A stretch of DNA of 64,000 nt from an uncultured Candidatus Melainabacteria bacterium (GCA_934718275.1 CAKUZD010000006.1:1-64000); one strand, 5' to 3'. Positions 38,844 to 48,722 are shown, numbered from the stretch's first letter. Numbers and translations are program-made. The notes: generated from the letters alone by a model not told the origin.

Positions 38844-39563
38844 ATGAGAAAATTTGGATTTACACTTGCTGAAATTTTGATAACACTTGGAGTTATTGGG
38901 GTTGTAGCAGCTTTAACATTTCCAAGTTTTAATCATAAATATAGGAGCATGGTTTTACAAAAACAATTACTAAAATCCTATTCAAATCTTCAACAAACCA
39001 TTTTGTATATGAAAAAGGATTTAGGTATTGATAATTTAATGGGTGAGTTTGTGCATTATGATGCAGAATCAGGGCGTTACACCGACACAGAATTGTTTTA
39101 TAATGAGTTTGATAAATATATGAAAGTTGTGCATAAACTGAATTCTTCTTATCCAATAACTAATTATAGCGGAACCACCACAACAACTACCAGTTATGGC
39201 AGAGATTTGCCGCAAGCACCACTCATATTAGCAGATGGAAGCAGTGTTGGCAGGCAAATAAATAATCATAGGTTGATATTTTTTATTGATGTGAATGGGC
39301 CGTATAAAAGACCAAACCGTCTGGGGTTTGATACTTTTGAGTTTGTTATTTCTGATTCTAGTGATTTTGTGAAACCCGGGAAAAAGGTTAGAAATTATAC
39401 AGAAGAAGAACTCAAAGATATGGTTTTCCCTGAAACTGCAGGATGGCCTTGTTCTAAAGCTTCTAACCAATTGTATAATGGTATGGGGTGTGCCTGGTTT
39501 GCGATAAATGATGTTAATCCTGATGACAGCACTAAAAAATATTGGAATAATTTACCTTGGTAA
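38844..39563 (+). CDS. Pseudopilin-like protein
   Basis: 239 residues from ATG 38844 with GGAGGA 3 nt plus TTG upstream. M-R-K-F-G then F-T-L-A-E-I-L-I-T-L-G-V-I-G: prepilin peptidase site after Gly, conserved Glu5, hydrophobic helix. The C domain has F-F-I-D-V-N-G-P-Y-K-R-P-N-R-L-G-F-D, the same strand motif as its paralogues, one disulfide-type Cys pair near the end, and the terminus W-N-N-L-P-W. Divergent from a small regulator over an inverted repeat. Confidence 0.85.
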   Translation: MRKFGFTLAEILITLGVIGVVAALTFPSFNHKYRSMVLQKQLLKSYSNLQQTILYMKKDLGIDNLMGEFVHYDAESGRYTDTELFYNEFDKYMKVVHKLNSSYPITNYSGTTTTTTSYGRDLPQAPLILADGSSVGRQINNHRLIFFIDVNGPYKRPNRLGFDTFEFVISDSSDFVKPGKKVRNYTEEELKDMVFPETAGWPCSKASNQLYNGMGCAWFAINDVNPDDSTKKYWNNLPW

Positions 39564-39594
39564 GAGAAGTGAATAATATATCCACAAATATTTG

Positions 39595-40488
39595 TCAGTC
39601 GCGTTCATTTTCATAGCCGAAATTTTTTAGAGATTTTTGTTTTTTACGCCAATCTTTGTCGATTTTTACTTCTAAGCCTAAAAAGACTTTTTTTTCAACT
39701 ATTTTTTCTAACTCTAATCGCGCTTCTGTACCTATTTTTTTGAGAAGACTTCCGCCTTTGCCAATCAAAATTCCTTTTTGGCTTTTTGTTTCACAAAAAA
39801 TAGAGGCATAGATTTTATCTATCTCATCACTTTCTGTATAACTTTCAATTTTTACAGCTACAGAATGCGGAATTTCTTCAGATGTATTTAACAGGATTTT
39901 TTCTCTGATTACTTCTTCTGTAACATCTCTCATTGTTTCTTCTGTCACGACATCTTCGGGGTATAATAAGTCTCCATCGGGAAGATATTTGTAAATGTTT
40001 TTAATTAAGGTATCAATATTTCGACCTGTTTTAGCAGAAATTCTAACAACAGGGTAATTATTTTCAAATAATAGTTTATAAGTCATCAAATTTTCTTCAA
40101 CTTTGTTGATTTTTTTTAATTTGTCAACTTTATTCATTACAATAATTATAGGGATTTTGGTTTGTAATATGTTTTGAGCAATCCACTTATCTCCTTTGCC
40201 TGCAGGCTCGGAGCCATCAACCAGGAATAGAATTAAATCAGCATCAGGTACAGCCATTTTGGATTCTTCAAGAAGAAATTCTCCTAACTTATTTAAAGGT
40301 TTGTGTACTCCCGGGGTGTCAATAAACACTATTTGTCCTTGTTTTGTTGTATAAATTCCTTTAATTCTTTTTCTGGTTGTTTGAGCTTTGTCTGTTGCTA
40401 TAACTATTTTTTGGCCAAGAATTTGGTTTAATAATGTTGACTTCCCTACATTTGGTCGTCCTATAATTGCAGTAAATCCGCTTTTCAT
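39595..40488 (-). CDS. era: GTPase Era
   Basis: 297 residues. G1 G-R-P-N-V-G-K-S, G2 T-T-R-K-R-I-K-G, G3 D-T-P-G-V-H-K-P, G4 N-K-V-D, then a KH domain with I-L-I-G-K-G-G-S-L-L-K-K-I-G. Era binds the 3' end of 16S rRNA and helps 30S maturation. Complete, single gene. Confidence 0.96.
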   Translation of the reverse strand: MKSGFTAIIGRPNVGKSTLLNQILGQKIVIATDKAQTTRKRIKGIYTTKQGQIVFIDTPGVHKPLNKLGEFLLEESKMAVPDADLILFLVDGSEPAGKGDKWIAQNILQTKIPIIIVMNKVDKLKKINKVEENLMTYKLLFENNYPVVRISAKTGRNIDTLIKNIYKYLPDGDLLYPEDVVTEETMRDVTEEVIREKILLNTSEEIPHSVAVKIESYTESDEIDKIYASIFCETKSQKGILIGKGGSLLKKIGTEARLELEKIVEKKVFLGLEVKIDKDWRKKQKSLKNFGYENERD

Positions 40489-40622
40489 ACGATATATTTC
40501 CTATAATTTGTGCTATAATTTCTTCATAAATTGTAACATAAAAGAAGAAATTTTTAACAAATTGGCAATTTTTGAACTCTCAAAGTATTATATAATATAA
40601 GGGAAAATTTTGACGGTAGAAA

Positions 40623-42629
40623 ATGGTAGTGAAAAAATCTAATATAATTGGTATAACTTTATTGCTTGCTCTTGCGACTGCATCTGTTTCCGAAACATTT
40701 GCCAATGGCGGAAATAATCTTGTGCAGCTTGATTTGAAAAGAGCTTCAAATAGTTCCGTTAATGTTACATTATTTACTTCTAATGGCTATAACGATAATG
40801 TTATGGTCAGAAAGAAATCTGACAATAAGTATGTAATTCTAATTCCAAAAGTTCAAAGTTCCGGTTATAGTGCATCAAATTTAAGTGGGGTTAGAGATTT
40901 AGTTTCAAACGTTGATGTAAAAACCGTAAATGATACAAATGGCGGTTATACAAAGGTTACATTGATTACTACTAAGCCGCTTGATATTAAGACAAATGCA
41001 CAAAGAAGTACTCCTGTTACAGAAGAACAAAAAGAATATAAAACGTTAATTGCTCAGGCAAATGCGGTGAAAAATAACATTGGTAAGCAAGATGTTTTAC
41101 CAAAATATGCTCCAAAAACAGAAGTTACTGTGAATAAGGCACCTGCTTCGGTTGTAACAAAAAATACAAACGATAAAAATGCTCAAAAAAGTATAAATTC
41201 TCAAAATATTCCAAATAATAAAAAAGTTGAAACCAAAAAACAAGCAAATACGCCAAAAATTGCTTTGACTGAAGTAAATCCTTTGGACAAAAAGAATAGA
41301 CAAGACAGACGTGCGCAATTAACTGAATTGATAAATGAGGTTAAGCAAGAAAAAGTAGCGCAAGCTCCAAATAAATCTATTTCATCTGTTGTTCCTTCGC
41401 CGGAAACTTTTGCCCAAAATAATTCTTCTCAAGAAATGAGAGATGTTTCAGAAATGCCAAGAGTTGAGAATGTTTCGGTGTTTTCAAAGATTATGCATAA
41501 AACTAAAAAAGGCATAAAACCGGTTGGTATTACTTTAGCATCCTTGTTTGGTTTGATGTTTGTAATTCGATTAATTGGTGCAATTGCTTCTGCCTCAAAA
41601 GAAGTTCAGGCATCTTTAGCTGAGCAAATGGAACAAAGTTATACAGGAAATAGAACTTTTAAGTATAACGATATAACCAATAATGATGAATTATCTTGGC
41701 AGGAAAAATACAGAAGATACTTGGATGCTTCTGCAAAACCGGTTCCGCGTGCTAATAATAAAGGAACTTATGCGTTTATAAAAACTCCTGCAGAACCTGT
41801 AAAAAAATTGAATAAAAAACGTCAAGCTTTGGAAAAAATGGTTTCGGAAGTTGCGGAGAATACAGTTCGTAAAAGGGAAATTGAACCTGAAATAGTTGAA
41901 GTTCAAAGTGAAGATGATGCTATTCAAAATACTATCAAGTTCAAGGCATTTGACAGGCACAAAACTGAGCTTGAGCAAACGAGTCGCGCAAAAGCAAAAA
42001 GCAGATTTAAAAAGTATGAAAATGAATTACCATTGAAAGAACAAAAGAATGTAAAACTTGGTGGCTCGGCACTTCATACTAATCCAAGAAAACTAAGGGG
42101 CGGTGCTCTTGATGTTGCAGATGTAGATAGAAACAGAATTAGATTTTCTGATTCAAACTATATAATGTCATCAGTAGATGAATTTTTCTCAATAATTGAT
42201 AAAGAACATGAAATGGAAAAAGTTGTCAGTGAACAGTCGGCAGCCCAAACTCCAATTCAACCTGTTGCTCAAAAAGAACAAGCTATGCCTGTTAATAAGC
42301 CGCAGAAAAAAGTTTCAAAGCCTCAAACAAATCCTATTACTCAATTGAGAAAGGAAACAAAAGCGTCTTATTTAAATGGTTTAATCGTAAAATCAGGTTA
42401 TAATATTGATAATAACAAAGGTTTTTATATTGTAAACTTGGAAGGTAAATCAGCTTTGATTGGTAAGGTTAATGATGAAGTATTTGTGTTAAAAAGATTT
42501 AACTCAAATGTTACCAGCCCAATTCAAGTAAGACAGGATAATGCCAATGTTTATATGGTAAAAGCAGGCGGGTTTAAGTCTTTAGTAGAAGTAAACGATA
42601 AAAAAATGGGCGTATTAATCGAATTATAG
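40623..42629 (+). CDS. AMIN-like envelope protein with internal membrane segment
   Basis: 668 residues. Signal sequence at ~8-27 (I-I-G-I-T-L-L-L-A-L-A-T-A), then a strand-rich ~100-residue domain (V-Q-L-D-L-K-R-A-S-N-S-S-V-N-V-T-L-F-T-S) resembling AMIN domains of pilus secretins and amidases. A disordered Lys/Gln/Asn linker leads to a membrane segment near ~300-325 (I-T-L-A-S-L-F-G-L-M-F-V-I-R-L-I-G), and a Lys/Glu-rich part ends in a compact domain (~600-668). It may link pilus or wall parts to the membrane; role unknown. Confidence 0.65.
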   Translation: MVVKKSNIIGITLLLALATASVSETFANGGNNLVQLDLKRASNSSVNVTLFTSNGYNDNVMVRKKSDNKYVILIPKVQSSGYSASNLSGVRDLVSNVDVKTVNDTNGGYTKVTLITTKPLDIKTNAQRSTPVTEEQKEYKTLIAQANAVKNNIGKQDVLPKYAPKTEVTVNKAPASVVTKNTNDKNAQKSINSQNIPNNKKVETKKQANTPKIALTEVNPLDKKNRQDRRAQLTELINEVKQEKVAQAPNKSISSVVPSPETFAQNNSSQEMRDVSEMPRVENVSVFSKIMHKTKKGIKPVGITLASLFGLMFVIRLIGAIASASKEVQASLAEQMEQSYTGNRTFKYNDITNNDELSWQEKYRRYLDASAKPVPRANNKGTYAFIKTPAEPVKKLNKKRQALEKMVSEVAENTVRKREIEPEIVEVQSEDDAIQNTIKFKAFDRHKTELEQTSRAKAKSRFKKYENELPLKEQKNVKLGGSALHTNPRKLRGGALDVADVDRNRIRFSDSNYIMSSVDEFFSIIDKEHEMEKVVSEQSAAQTPIQPVAQKEQAMPVNKPQKKVSKPQTNPITQLRKETKASYLNGLIVKSGYNIDNNKGFYIVNLEGKSALIGKVNDEVFVLKRFNSNVTSPIQVRQDNANVYMVKAGGFKSLVEVNDKKMGVLIEL

Positions 42630-42648
42630 TGATGTAAAGGACTAAGTA

Positions 42649-43815
42649 GTGAAGTTAGAGTTTTATTCCCATAAAGATATTTGGTATGCGTTTTTTAGAA
42701 AAATTTTTTTGATTTTACTGCTTTCTACTGTTCTTTTATCCGGTTGTGGTAAGAAAGATATAAAAACAACTGTTGAATTTGCAAGTTGGGGGTCAAAGTC
42801 TGAAATTGATGTTTTGAAGCCTATATTGGCTGATTTTGAGAAAAAAAATCCGGATATAAAAGTGGATTTTATGCATATTCCGCAAAACTATTTTCAAAAA
42901 ATTCATCTTTTGTTTGCCTCAAATACGGCCCCTGATGTGATTTTTATTAATAATTTATATTTGCCTGTTTATGCAAATGCAGGTCTGTTAGAGGAATTAA
43001 GGCCATCAGAAGATTTTTATGCTCAATCTTTAGATGCTTTAAGTTGGAATGGAAAATTGTATGCAATTCCTCGAGATGTTTCAAATTTAGTTGTTTTTTA
43101 TAATAAAGATTTGTTTGATAAAAAACATTTAGCTTATCCCAATTCAGATTGGACTTTTTCTGATTTTTTGAATATCGCTCAAAAGTTAACGGATAAAAAT
43201 GTGTTCGGGGTAAGTTTTGAGGAAGAACCTCTTTTTTATTTACCATATCTGATGAGTAATGGTGGTGGTTTTTTGCCTGATGAAATAAATAAAAAAGAGT
43301 CACAATTTGGTTTGAACTTTTATGCTGATTTAAGAAAAAAATATCATGTTGCGCCATTAAGGTCAGAAAGTGCAAGTGCAACCATGGCACAAATGTTTTT
43401 GCAGGAAAAATTGGGGATGTATATTTCCGGACGTTGGATGGTTCCAAAGCTGCGAGAAGAAGCTGCTTTTGATTGGGATATTGCCAGGTTTCCAAAAGGA
43501 ACAAAAGGTAGTATTGTTCAGTTAGACGCTTCTGGTTGGGCAATTACAAAATCTTCAAAACATAAAGAAGAAGCACTAAAACTTGTTGAATATTTATCTT
43601 CAATGGAAAATAGTGAAAAATTTGCCTCAAGTGGTTTGATAGTTCCGGCAAGGGTTGATGCTGCAAATTCAAAATATTTTCTTGATGGTAAGCAGCCAAA
43701 GCATTCGAAAATATTTTTAGATGTAATTTCTTCATCAAAACCAACTCCTGTGACAGTAGATTATAGAGAAATTACCGATAATTTGAAAAAGTCTTTGGAA
43801 GAAAAATTTAACTAA
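42649..43815 (+). CDS. ABC-transporter solute-binding lipoprotein (sugar type)
   Basis: 388 residues from GTG. Lipobox L-L-S-G-C at ~33 anchors it to the membrane. The body matches family-1 extracellular binding proteins: F-A-S-W-G-S, L-A-D-F-E-K-K-N-P-D-I-K-V, A-P-D-V-I-F-I-N, W-N-G-K-L-Y-A-I-P. It would capture a sugar or glycerol phosphate. No permease or ATPase gene is near, so it is an orphan subunit here. Confidence 0.88.
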   Translation: MKLEFYSHKDIWYAFFRKIFLILLLSTVLLSGCGKKDIKTTVEFASWGSKSEIDVLKPILADFEKKNPDIKVDFMHIPQNYFQKIHLLFASNTAPDVIFINNLYLPVYANAGLLEELRPSEDFYAQSLDALSWNGKLYAIPRDVSNLVVFYNKDLFDKKHLAYPNSDWTFSDFLNIAQKLTDKNVFGVSFEEEPLFYLPYLMSNGGGFLPDEINKKESQFGLNFYADLRKKYHVAPLRSESASATMAQMFLQEKLGMYISGRWMVPKLREEAAFDWDIARFPKGTKGSIVQLDASGWAITKSSKHKEEALKLVEYLSSMENSEKFASSGLIVPARVDAANSKYFLDGKQPKHSKIFLDVISSSKPTPVTVDYREITDNLKKSLEEKFN

Positions 43816-43828
43816 AAATGTAAATAAA

Positions 43829-43857
43829 TTGATATTTTTTTTAGCCACAATTATAAT
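43829..43857 (+). promoter_or_regulatory. Promoter of the FliI-type ATPase gene (leaderless)
   Basis: TTGATA (43829-43834), 17 nt, TATAAT (43852-43857), then 6 nt to ATG 43864. No SD. Confidence 0.7.
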
Positions 43858-43863
43858 ACTTAT

Positions 43864-45210
43864 ATGGATGAACTTGATACAAGTAAATTGGATGAACTAA
43901 AAGTTCGAATAAGCAATAAATTGAAAGAGACAGAGTTGTACCGTTTTAAAGGGTCTGTTTCAAAGTTATTAGGCTTGACTGTTGAGGTTAAACTTCCCGG
44001 GCTGAAGGTTGGAGATTTATGCTATATAGAAACCAAGGATGGTCGTAGAAAACCTGCTGAGGTTCAGGCTTTTAAGGGAGAGGTCGCACAATTACTTTTG
44101 CTTTATGATGGTGAGGGTATTGGGCAGGGAAGTTTGGTTACTTCTACGGGAAAACCGATTACAATCCCCGTTGGAGATTTTCTTTTAGGTCGTCTGATAA
44201 ATCCTATGGGGGAACCGATTGACGGCAAACCGCTTGATACTACGGGAGCTACGTGGCGCCCTGTTGAAGGTCCTCCTCCCGGTCCATTTGAAAGACCTAT
44301 AATAACGGAAGTTTTTTCGACAGGAGTTAGAGCAATTGATAGTTGTATGACAATGGGTTGTGGACAGCGTTTAGGTTTATTTGCAGGCTCAGGAGTTGGT
44401 AAAAGTACACTTCTTGGTATGATTGCTCGAAATTCTGATGCGGATGTTAACGTTGTAGCGCTAATTGGAGAACGTGGTCGTGAAGTAAAAGAATTTGTTG
44501 AAGATGCGTTAGGTGAAAAAGGTATGGCGAAGTCAGTTCTTGTTTGTTCTACCGGAGATCAACCGCCGTTAATCAGGCAAAAAGCTCTTTTGACTGCAAC
44601 TGCAGTTTGTGAATATTTTAGAGACCAAGGTAAAAAAGTTTTCTTGATGACGGATACAGTTACGCGTTGTGCGATGGCAGGGCGTGAAGTTGGATTATCT
44701 TTAGGAGAACCTCCGACTATGAAGGGTTATCCTCCTTCAATTTTTTCTTGGCTACAAAAAGTTTTGGAAAGAGCCGGAAATAGCCCAAAAGGTTCTGTAA
44801 CTGCTTTGTATACTGTATTGATGGAAGGTGATGATATTTCTGACCCGATAGTTGATATTGTTCGAGGAATTGTTGATGGACACATTTTCTTATCAAGAAA
44901 AGTTGCCGAAATGAATCATTATCCGGCTATTGATGTGTTGGGAAGTATTTCAAGGTTGATGTCATCAATAGTTACGCCTGAACACAAAGAAGCTGCCGGT
45001 AAGATGCGTACAATTATGGCTCTTTATAGAGAAAATAAGGATTTGATTGATGTAGGTATGTACCAGCCGGGAACAAATCCTCGACTTGATACCGCAATTG
45101 AAATGATGCCAAAAATTAATGCTTTTTTACAACAAAGAACATCTGATATTGTAAGCATGGATACGACTATTTCTACTCTTGTTGATATGATGCGGGGAGT
45201 TGAAATTTAA
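43864..45210 (+). CDS. FliI/SctN-type export ATPase
   Basis: 448 residues of the F1-beta-like family. Walker A G-S-G-V-G-K-S (175-181), preceded by G-x-R-A-I-D-S, and L-I-G-E-R-G-R-E-V; V-T-R-C-A-M-A-G-R-E-V-G-L and G-E-P-P-T-M-K-G-Y-P-P-S are typical of FliI/YscN rather than ATP synthase subunits. In flagella and injectisomes the hexamer unfolds and hands substrates to FlhA. Here no FliH, FliJ or other flagellar gene adjoins. A soluble FlhA-C protein at 14996 is a possible partner. Leaderless promoter. Confidence 0.9.
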   Translation: MDELDTSKLDELKVRISNKLKETELYRFKGSVSKLLGLTVEVKLPGLKVGDLCYIETKDGRRKPAEVQAFKGEVAQLLLLYDGEGIGQGSLVTSTGKPITIPVGDFLLGRLINPMGEPIDGKPLDTTGATWRPVEGPPPGPFERPIITEVFSTGVRAIDSCMTMGCGQRLGLFAGSGVGKSTLLGMIARNSDADVNVVALIGERGREVKEFVEDALGEKGMAKSVLVCSTGDQPPLIRQKALLTATAVCEYFRDQGKKVFLMTDTVTRCAMAGREVGLSLGEPPTMKGYPPSIFSWLQKVLERAGNSPKGSVTALYTVLMEGDDISDPIVDIVRGIVDGHIFLSRKVAEMNHYPAIDVLGSISRLMSSIVTPEHKEAAGKMRTIMALYRENKDLIDVGMYQPGTNPRLDTAIEMMPKINAFLQQRTSDIVSMDTTISTLVDMMRGVEI

Positions 45211-45269
45211 GAAATTTTTTTATTTGAAATTATTTATGCTATCATTAACCTGAAAGGAATTAATGAAAG

Positions 45270-46070
45270 ATGATTATACCAAATAATTTTGCCCCAGCTA
45301 TGTTAATAACTTTATTTGCGGGTTTGTCTACTGCAATAGGTGGCGGTATCGCATTTGTAGTTAAAAAGAATAATTTAAAAGCGTTGTCCGTAGGATTAGG
45401 TTTTTCTGCGGGAGTAATGATATTTGTATCGTTTATGGATATGCTGCCGGAGGCCGGAAAACTTTTGGCGCAACACTTCCCGACTACGCATGAGTGGTTA
45501 ACTCTTGCAGGTTTTATTGCTGGTTTGGTTGTTGCGGTTTTAATAGATTATTTCTTGCCTGATCACATTGATACGGAAGATGTTTTACATCCGGATGGAC
45601 CGGCACATAGAAATTATAGAATTAAAAGAGCCGGAATTTTTACGGCAATTGCAATTTGTGTTCATAATTTCCCTGAAGGAATGGCGACATTTTTTACAAC
45701 AACACAAAATATTACTTTAGGGTTGTCTGTAGGTTTGGCAATTGCTATTCACAATATTCCTGAGGGAATTGCGGTGGCTTTGCCAATGTATCATGTAACC
45801 GGTAAAAAACGTTACGCTATGTTATATGCTGCACTGTCAGGTATTACAGAACCTATTGGGGCTTTGGTTGGAATGTTTATTTTTGGCTTGTTCTTGCCGC
45901 AAGTGTTGATAGGTGCTTTGATGGCTGCTGTTGCCGGAATTATGATTTATATATCATTTGATACTTTGCTCCCGCTTGCAAAAGAGTATGGAGATTGGCA
46001 CCAATCAATTGTGGGAATTCTTTCGGGAATTTTGGTCATTTGGATTAGTTTAATTTTAATTGGTGGTTAA
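45270..46070 (+). CDS. zupT: ZIP-family zinc transporter
   Basis: 266 residues, eight membrane segments. Metal-site helices H-N-F-P-E-G-M-A-T-F and H-N-I-P-E-G-I-A-V-A are the ZIP signature. Matches ZupT, importing zinc and other divalent ions. SD AAAGGA lies upstream. The downstream radical SAM gene follows within 23 nt. Confidence 0.92.
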   Translation: MIIPNNFAPAMLITLFAGLSTAIGGGIAFVVKKNNLKALSVGLGFSAGVMIFVSFMDMLPEAGKLLAQHFPTTHEWLTLAGFIAGLVVAVLIDYFLPDHIDTEDVLHPDGPAHRNYRIKRAGIFTAIAICVHNFPEGMATFFTTTQNITLGLSVGLAIAIHNIPEGIAVALPMYHVTGKKRYAMLYAALSGITEPIGALVGMFIFGLFLPQVLIGALMAAVAGIMIYISFDTLLPLAKEYGDWHQSIVGILSGILVIWISLILIGG

Positions 46071-46092
46071 ATTTTTAAATAAAAGGATTAAA

Positions 46093-47160
46093 ATGAATTT
46101 ATCTAACTTATTTGATTTTGCTAGAAATTTATATGCATTACCTGCATACAACGGTAGAAGCGGTTTAGCTCCGATGCCTTTAAGATATTTTTTTGAATTA
46201 ACTTATCGTTGTAATTTAAATTGTCCGTATTGCTACGTTGGTGATGATAGAAAAAAAGACGAATTAACTACTGATGAATGGTTTAAGGTAATAGAACAAA
46301 TTCCTTGGTATTCTTTTGTAACTCTTGTTGGGGGAGAACCATTAATAAGAAAAGATTTTATTGATATTTTGATGAAAACGTCTAAAAAAACTTTTGGGAA
46401 GTTAAATGTTGTTTCAAATGGAATTTTGATAAATGACGATATTATTGAGGCTTTTATTAAAAGTAAAATGATGCTTTTGTCTGTGTCTTTAGACGGATAT
46501 GGAGAAAATCATAATATAAATCGAAATAAAGCAGGAATTTGGGACAAGATTATGGATAATTTTGATAATATGAATTCTCGTAAAAAACGCCCAATGATAG
46601 ATATTAAGACAATTGTTCTTGAAAATAATCTTGATGACTTGGTAAAACTTTATAAAATGTGTGATGAAAAGAGGTTTAATTTCCTTTCAATTTCTTTTTT
46701 GCGTAATAATAATTTGAAACAAAATTCAGTTTTGTTTGATAGTTTTGTTCCGGAATTTAATGCTAATTATCCGATTGAAAAGTACTTTGATATGGAACAT
46801 TTTAAAGAGGTTTACAAAGAGTTAGAATGTTTAAGTAAAAAATCTAACGTAAAAATTCGTTTTTCACCAAAGTTTGAGTATTCCAAAAATCCGTTAGAAA
46901 AGATAGAAGAATTTTTTAATACTCCTGCAGATAAACCGGTTTCTGAAATTTATAAACCTTGTATGTATCCGTATTCAAATATGATGATTAATCCGCAGGG
47001 AGATGTTTACCCTTGTTTGTCTCAGAAAATTGGAAATGTAAAAGATATGCCTGTTAAGGAAGTGTTTAATCTGCCGCATTATAGGTGTTTTAGGAAAAAT
47101 TTGCATGCCGCAAAAGTTTTCGGAGCATGTCAAATGTGTTGTGAATTGTGTGTTAAATAA
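46093..47160 (+). CDS. Radical SAM/SPASM protein
   Basis: 355 residues from ATG 46093 (AAAGGA upstream; the frame opens at 46060). C-N-L-N-C-P-Y-C binds the SAM-cleaving cluster; V-G-G-E-P-L follows. The C-terminal SPASM part has C-M-Y-P-Y, C-L-S-Q-K-I-G-N-V and C-Q-M-C-C-E-L-C for extra iron-sulfur clusters. Such enzymes modify peptides or lipids. No peptide precursor gene is evident beside it, so the substrate is unknown. Confidence 0.85.
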   Translation: MNLSNLFDFARNLYALPAYNGRSGLAPMPLRYFFELTYRCNLNCPYCYVGDDRKKDELTTDEWFKVIEQIPWYSFVTLVGGEPLIRKDFIDILMKTSKKTFGKLNVVSNGILINDDIIEAFIKSKMMLLSVSLDGYGENHNINRNKAGIWDKIMDNFDNMNSRKKRPMIDIKTIVLENNLDDLVKLYKMCDEKRFNFLSISFLRNNNLKQNSVLFDSFVPEFNANYPIEKYFDMEHFKEVYKELECLSKKSNVKIRFSPKFEYSKNPLEKIEEFFNTPADKPVSEIYKPCMYPYSNMMINPQGDVYPCLSQKIGNVKDMPVKEVFNLPHYRCFRKNLHAAKVFGACQMCCELCVK

Positions 47161-47203
47161 TAAAAATCGTTATTAGTTAACAATTGCTTTTAATATTTTA
47201 TAA

Positions 47204-47383
47204 AATTCTGTAATTTGTGGAAATATTTTTTTTGATGTAAATTGCTCTAAAAAACCAAATAAATTTGGACAAGATGCTTTTGCTATCGGTGTTTATAAAA
47301 ATAATATTGGGAACACGGATTGGGCGGCGGCTTATGGGGATAAATATTTAAAGAATGTTTTAAAATTTGGTAAATTAAAATAA
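47204..47383 (+). pseudogene. Remnant of a pseudopilin gene (3' end)
   Basis: An open stretch of 59 codons without a start. It reads N-S-V-I-C-G-N-I-F-F-D-V-N-C-S-K-K-P-N-K-F-G-Q-D in pieces, i.e. the C-G-x-I-x-x-D-x-N strand and P-N-x-x-G-x-D motif of the pseudopilins at 4041, 9210, 38844 and 61983, and continues to a natural stop. The 5' part with F-T-L-A-E is gone. It fills the 300-nt gap between the radical SAM gene and ychF. Confidence 0.65.
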
Positions 47384-47460
47384 ATTTGAAATCATTTTTG
47401 TTTTTCATATTTATGTTAAAATTGTCTTATAGTGAAGTTTAAGAAAAAGGGAATATAAAT

Positions 47461-48558
47461 ATGCTTAGAACCGGAATTGTAGGATTGCCAAATGTAGGAA
47501 AGTCGACTTTATTTAATGCTTTAACAAGCGCTAAAAATGCACAAAGTGCTAATTATCCGTTTTGTACAATAGAACCTAATGTTGGAGTTGTAAATGTTCC
47601 GGATGAAAGATTGCATAAGTTAGCAGAGTTGTGCAAAACAGATGTAATTATTCCAACGGCAATTGAGTTTGTTGATATTGCGGGACTTGTAAAAGGAGCA
47701 AGCAAAGGAGAGGGGTTAGGTAATCAATTTTTGCATAATATTAGGGAAGTTGATGCTATAATTCAGGTTGTAAGGTGCTTTGATGACCCGAATACTATTC
47801 ATGTATCAGGGAAAGTTGATCCGTTGGATGATATAGAAATTATTAATACAGAATTAGCACTGGCAGATATGGCTTCTGTAGAAAAACAAATTGCAAAAGT
47901 TTCTAAAGTTGCAAAATCAGGAGATAAAGATGCGGTTCTTTTATTAAGTGTTCTTGAAAAGATGCAAAAACTTTTGGAAGGGGCTTCATTTGTAAATATA
48001 AATGACCACTTTAATGAGGATGAAATTCCGGTTGCTAAAAGTTTAAATTTAATGTCTACGAAACCTGTTATTTATGCTGCAAATGTTTCGGAATTTGATT
48101 TAAAAGATGGAAATGATTATACAAAAAAAGTTGGCGAATATGCAACTTCTCACGGTGCTGAAATGGTGATAATCTCAGCAAGAATTGAAGAAGAATTGGC
48201 AGAACTTTCTCCGGAAGAAGCAAAGGAATATCTGCAGGACTTAGGAGTAGAGGATAGTGGTATAAATCGTATGATTAAATCTGTTTACAAATTGTTAAAC
48301 TTGAGAACATTTATTACTGCAGGCGAAAAGGAGATACATGCTTGGACAATTCCGGCAGGAGCAAAAGCTCCACAAGCTGCGGGGGTTATTCATACGGATT
48401 TTGAGAAAGGTTTTATCAGAGCTGAAATTACGCCTTATGCAGAATTTGTAAAAAATGGTTCCTATGTCGCTTGTAAAGATAAAGGGGTAACTCGTCTTGA
48501 AGGTAAAGATTATGTTGTTCAAGATGGAGACTTGGTTCACTTTAGATTTTCAGTGTAA
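47461..48558 (+). CDS. ychF: Ribosome-associated ATPase/GTPase YchF
   Basis: 365 residues. G1 G-L-P-N-V-G-K-S-T-L-F-N-A-L-T, G3 D-I-A-G-L-V-K-G-A-S-K-G-E-G-L-G-N, an inserted helical domain and a C-terminal TGS domain (A-W-T-I-P-A-G-A-K-A-P). Obg-family Ola1/YchF hydrolyses ATP and binds ribosomes. AAGGGA SD upstream. Confidence 0.96.
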   Translation: MLRTGIVGLPNVGKSTLFNALTSAKNAQSANYPFCTIEPNVGVVNVPDERLHKLAELCKTDVIIPTAIEFVDIAGLVKGASKGEGLGNQFLHNIREVDAIIQVVRCFDDPNTIHVSGKVDPLDDIEIINTELALADMASVEKQIAKVSKVAKSGDKDAVLLLSVLEKMQKLLEGASFVNINDHFNEDEIPVAKSLNLMSTKPVIYAANVSEFDLKDGNDYTKKVGEYATSHGAEMVIISARIEEELAELSPEEAKEYLQDLGVEDSGINRMIKSVYKLLNLRTFITAGEKEIHAWTIPAGAKAPQAAGVIHTDFEKGFIRAEITPYAEFVKNGSYVACKDKGVTRLEGKDYVVQDGDLVHFRFSV

Positions 48559-48722
48559 ATGAGTGATAAGACAAATACTTAAAAGAGAAAGTTAACCGGA
48601 TGTTTTGTTTTTAAGAGATTTTTTAATAGTAAAACTTTCTTAATACTTTATGGCAAAACACGCAAATTTACTTCTGTTTTTGTTTTTATATACAGTATAG
48701 GGAAAAGTTTTGAAAGGGTAAG
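48559..48722. other. Intergenic, no feature seen
   Basis: Spacer with AAGGG Shine-Dalgarno at its end for the next gene; TACAGTATAG near 48692-48701 may be part of a promoter. Confidence 0.3.

Noticed and set aside
42649..45210. Sugar-binding lipoprotein and FliI-type ATPase as one transport operon.
   Set aside because: FliI has its own promoter between the genes and belongs to a different ATPase family than ABC transporters.
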